Positions 4,255-6,633 of a stretch of 6,633 bases of DNA are shown here, piece by piece. Where the stretch lies: NCBI GenBank assembly GCA_905373565.1, contig CAJPTT010000137.1:1-6633 (forward strand), read 5' to 3'. The notes beneath the pieces were generated by a model that saw only the letters and a program-made list of their open reading frames with translations, did not search any database and was not told the DNA's origin. The DNA is from an uncultured Treponema sp. Its GTDB lineage: Bacteria > Spirochaetota > Spirochaetia > Treponematales > Treponemataceae. The translations under genes and the position numbers were made by a program. How positions within the stretch are numbered: position 1 is the first letter of the stretch; each line of letters starts with the position of its first letter.

Positions 4255-5673
4255 ATGAGTATGCAAAAACCGTTCTACGAAAAATTCGTTAAAAAAACGT
4301 CTTCATCCCGGGCGCAAGATAAAGCTAATCAAATTCAGACAGAAGAAAATCGCCGGAATCAGCAATCAAAAGAACACTATCAAAAAACTTCCGGACGCAG
4401 TTCTGACCGGAGAAACGAGCAACATCGCGAAAAGCGAAGCAGTACGCCTTATACCTTTGGAAAACCGGTATTTTCCGAACTTACGTCAGAAGCAAAAAAT
4501 ATCTTAGAGCATTTCCCTGCCTTGTTGGATCGAATTTTACCGCTTGATGCAAAAAAAAAGCAACTGTTACCGCAGCATATTCATACGCTTTTCCATGAAC
4601 TGACGGATGAACGGAGCAGCAGGAAAACGCACTATTTAAATGATCCGGTAAAGCTGTCGGCATACACGCACTATTATGTGTGGTGGAATTTAGTGCGGCT
4701 TACGAAACTCTTGCAGAATCTTGATATCCGGCTTGATGACGGCGATTATGCGGCAGATTTCGGTTCGGGGCCGCTCACTTTTGTCTGCGCTTTATGGATT
4801 GCAAAACCGGAGCTGCGGCAAAAACGGCTGACATGGTATTGCGTAGATATTTCCAATAAAGCACTCAGCTTTGGAGAAGAGCTTTTTTTAGCGCTCTGTG
4901 CATACACCGGTAAAAAGAACAACAACGGAGAAATTTCCTGGACTGTTAAGAAGGTATGCGGAGCATTCGGTACGGCATTGTCCGAAAAAGTATCGCTGGT
5001 AACGGAAGCAAATATGTTCAATGAAATATTTTGGAACAGTCCGCTCTCTCTTGATGACCAAGCCGAAAAAACGCACCGTACGGTTATGCACTATCTCAAG
5101 CCAGCCGGTTCGGTTCTGTTCATTGAACCGGGGATACCGCTTGCAGGCGAGTTTTTAAGCCTGTTGAGAACGGAATTTTTAGCGGCTGGATTTTCCGTCT
5201 ATGCGCCGTGTCCCCATGCCGGAGTTTGTTGTTTCCCCAATCGTCCGCCCCAAGGCGGAACAAAAGCGCCGGTGGCTTTTCATAAATGGTGCCATTTTAC
5301 TTTTGAAACGCACGATTCACCCGAAAATCTTCTCCGCCTTTCGGAAGCATCCCATTTGGGAAAAGAGCGTGCAAGTTTAAGTTTTTTATACGGCACGTTA
5401 TCCTTATCTGCCATATCTTCCGGCACTGCACAGAGGGGGGCTTCCGATGGAATACCCGTGCGTATATGTTCGGATATTATCAAACCGGATCCGCACACCA
5501 TCGGCAGATATGCCTGTTCGGAAAAAGGTTTTATGTTTATTACCGGGCATGCGTACAAAGAATCGGTGTTAAATACCGCCGTATCGGGCGCTCTGCTTGT
5601 TCTGCCGGAAGCGTCAGTGAAGCTTAATCAGCGGGATAAAAAGACGCATGCGCTGTTGGTAGAGGTGCTGTAA
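4255..5673 (+). CDS. Rsm22-family methyltransferase-like ribosome assembly protein
   Basis: A 472-residue protein of the Rsm22/METTL17 family, whose mitochondrial members help assemble the small ribosomal subunit. Residues 10-68 are polar, rich in Q, E, K, R and S, and probably disordered, perhaps for RNA contact. The HYYVWWNLVRLTKLL helix (139-153) precedes the SAM motif DFGSGPL (168-174); Asp198 (YCVDIS) is the likely ribose-binding acid. The cysteine signature follows: Cys319 (PCPH), Cys325/Cys326, Cys346 (KWCHF) and Cys421 (RYACSEKG). By analogy with METTL17, which binds a 4Fe-4S cluster, four of these probably hold one; the 6-residue Cys319-Cys325 step fits. Catalytic methylation has not been proven for the family. 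An in-frame ATG at 4183 exists, but the segment it adds contains the promoter; ATG 4261 is another option. A nine-A run lies at 4551-4559. Family call strong, start moderate. Confidence 0.88.
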   Translation: MSMQKPFYEKFVKKTSSSRAQDKANQIQTEENRRNQQSKEHYQKTSGRSSDRRNEQHREKRSSTPYTFGKPVFSELTSEAKNILEHFPALLDRILPLDAKKKQLLPQHIHTLFHELTDERSSRKTHYLNDPVKLSAYTHYYVWWNLVRLTKLLQNLDIRLDDGDYAADFGSGPLTFVCALWIAKPELRQKRLTWYCVDISNKALSFGEELFLALCAYTGKKNNNGEISWTVKKVCGAFGTALSEKVSLVTEANMFNEIFWNSPLSLDDQAEKTHRTVMHYLKPAGSVLFIEPGIPLAGEFLSLLRTEFLAAGFSVYAPCPHAGVCCFPNRPPQGGTKAPVAFHKWCHFTFETHDSPENLLRLSEASHLGKERASLSFLYGTLSLSAISSGTAQRGASDGIPVRICSDIIKPDPHTIGRYACSEKGFMFITGHAYKESVLNTAVSGALLVLPEASVKLNQRDKKTHALLVEVL

Positions 5674-5682
5674 AAGTGGAAG

Positions 5683-5740
5683 GAAACGATTAGTTCGAAA
5701 TTGCTATGGATACCATTATGGTTGACGCATTTATCGTTTC
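5683..5740. repeat. Weak inverted repeat between convergent genes
   Basis: GAAACGAT (5683-5690) pairs with ATCGTTTC (5733-5740) across a 42-nt loop in the 103-nt gap between the Rsm22-family and phosphomutase genes. A small inner ATGG/CCAT pair lies at 5706-5716. There is no clean T tract on either side, so a terminator role is only possible. Nothing else is seen in 5674-5776. Confidence 0.25.
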
Positions 5741-5776
5741 GTTCCCTGCGCATTCATCCCTCTCTTCGAGCTTTAC

Positions 5777-6633
5777 TTACTCCAGCGCGCTTATATCGAG
5801 CCGGTCGAAGCCTTCCAGTAATGTGCGGGCGATGTTTTTCAACTTTGCAAGATCACCTTTTCGGGTGCTTTCGATATTCAGCGGCATAACGGGGTCGTGC
5901 AGGGATAAACGGAGCAGCATCCAGCCCTGTGCTTCTGCGCTTTTAAACGAAATACGCACCCCTTCATACGACTGTGGCAGTTCAAAGCCTGCTTTTTCGG
6001 CGCGCTCTTTAAATGCTTGCAGGATTGACGTGCCGTATTCTTTAAAATCTTCTCCGTGTATCTTAAAGCGCAATTCCGTTTCTTCTACCATCGGGGGAAG
6101 CTTTTCAATCAGGCTTTCGATATTTTTTCCTGCGTGCTTTGCGTTCGCGAGTGCCGTTACCAGCTTTACGGCAAGGAAAGCGCCGTCATCGAGGTAGTAA
6201 TTGTCTTTCAGCGCGCCGTGTCCGGACGTTTCCATCGCCAGCGGACTGGTAATCCCCTGCTCATTCAATTCGCGGCATTTGTTGATTACGTTTTTGTAGC
6301 CGCGCATATACCGCAGATGGGTAAGTCCCAGCTCCTGCTCAAGGAAGAAGGTGAGCCGGTTGGAAGTTACCGAATCGGTAACGATGGTACTGTGCGGATA
6401 GTCGGGTGCAAGGATTGCCGCCGTCATTGCGATAATTGCATCGCGGTTGACCTCCGTTCCATCAGACAGCACTGCCGACATACGGTCAACATCCGTGTCG
6501 AAAATCAGACCTAAATCGGAATGGCTTTGCACGGCAGCGGTTTTAGCCGCTTCCATCGCCGCCTTGTTTTCGGGATTGGGAATGTGATTGGGAAATGTAC
6601 CGTCCGGCTCAAGAAAGCGGCTGCCGCTGGTAT
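5777..6633 (-). CDS. Phosphoglucomutase/phosphomannomutase family protein, C-terminal part (partial)
   Basis: The 284 visible residues are the C-terminal portion of an alpha-D-phosphohexomutase, which interconverts hexose 1- and 6-phosphates through a phosphoserine enzyme, feeding glycolysis and sugar-nucleotide synthesis. FPNHIPNPE (visible 13-21) leads to the Mg-binding loop DTDVDR (45-50), then the sugar-specificity loop ETSGHGA (minus strand, about 6213-6235), and finally the phosphate-binding RLSLHDPVMPLNIES (about 5870-5915). DTDVDR, rather than the usual DGDADR, with ETSGHGALKDNYYLDDG resembles a subfamily also found in plants and cyanobacteria, as I recall. The N-terminus and catalytic serine lie beyond the right edge. 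An in-frame ATG at 6556 is internal, because clear family sequence continues upstream to the edge. Substrate preference cannot be told from this part. Confidence 0.93.
   Translation of the reverse strand, partial: TSGSRFLEPDGTFPNHIPNPENKAAMEAAKTAAVQSHSDLGLIFDTDVDRMSAVLSDGTEVNRDAIIAMTAAILAPDYPHSTIVTDSVTSNRLTFFLEQELGLTHLRYMRGYKNVINKCRELNEQGITSPLAMETSGHGALKDNYYLDDGAFLAVKLVTALANAKHAGKNIESLIEKLPPMVEETELRFKIHGEDFKEYGTSILQAFKERAEKAGFELPQSYEGVRISFKSAEAQGWMLLRLSLHDPVMPLNIESTRKGDLAKLKNIARTLLEGFDRLDISALE

Noticed and set aside
5174..5187. TTTTTAGCGGCT inside the Rsm22-family gene also occurs in the terminator at 3301-3312
   Set aside because: A 12-nt match without flanking similarity or a matching second arm is best explained by chance.
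5435..5440. Six-G run as a phase-variation tract
   Set aside because: It is too short to be a strong slippage site and lies deep within an intact, conserved coding region.
5706..6514. Two plus-strand open frames opposite the phosphomutase gene
   Set aside because: They are antisense to a gene with three intact family motifs and lack plausible protein composition.

Overview
The window looks like chromosomal DNA of a spirochaete, most likely an oral-type Treponema. The evidence is recall of protein families plus style: moderate GC with A/T-rich intergenic gaps, a relaxed spirochaete-type lipobox, a PGM/PMM with the DTDVDR metal loop, and an Rsm22-family protein beside Map and J-domain genes. 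Species is not resolved. There are seven real protein genes, two of them cut by the window edges. I see no rRNA, tRNA, CRISPR array, insertion sequence or phage gene.

Layout. (1) On the minus strand, 1-885, a cysteine-type glutathione peroxidase gene (gpx) is followed 26 nt later by the start of hsdM, the modification subunit of a type I restriction-modification system, which runs off the left edge. A sigma70-like promoter and an overlapping PerR/Fur-like dyad sit just upstream of gpx. (2) A divergent gap, 889-1087, holds an orphan hairpin and a second promoter firing rightward. (3) On the plus strand, 1088-3230, a small unrecognised protein with a flavodoxin-like pattern overlaps a J-domain co-chaperone gene, followed by map (type I methionine aminopeptidase). 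This group reads as a protein-maturation and folding operon. (4) A bidirectional terminator separates map from a convergent minus-strand gene for a lipoprotein with two rhodanese domains. (5) A divergent gap, 4078-4254, carries two well-formed back-to-back promoters. The rightward one drives an Rsm22-family methyltransferase with a probable Fe-S cysteine set. (6) A minus-strand phosphoglucomutase/phosphomannomutase gene converges on it and runs off the right edge.

The most useful results concern expression. Two plus-strand genes have their -10 box only 7-9 nt before the chosen ATG and no Shine-Dalgarno, so both may be leaderless, and the longest ORF start of each would lie upstream of or across its promoter. 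The peroxidase promoter carries an 11/14 match to the PerR box. No convincing new multi-gene system was found. The least understood element is the small protein translationally coupled to the J-domain protein.
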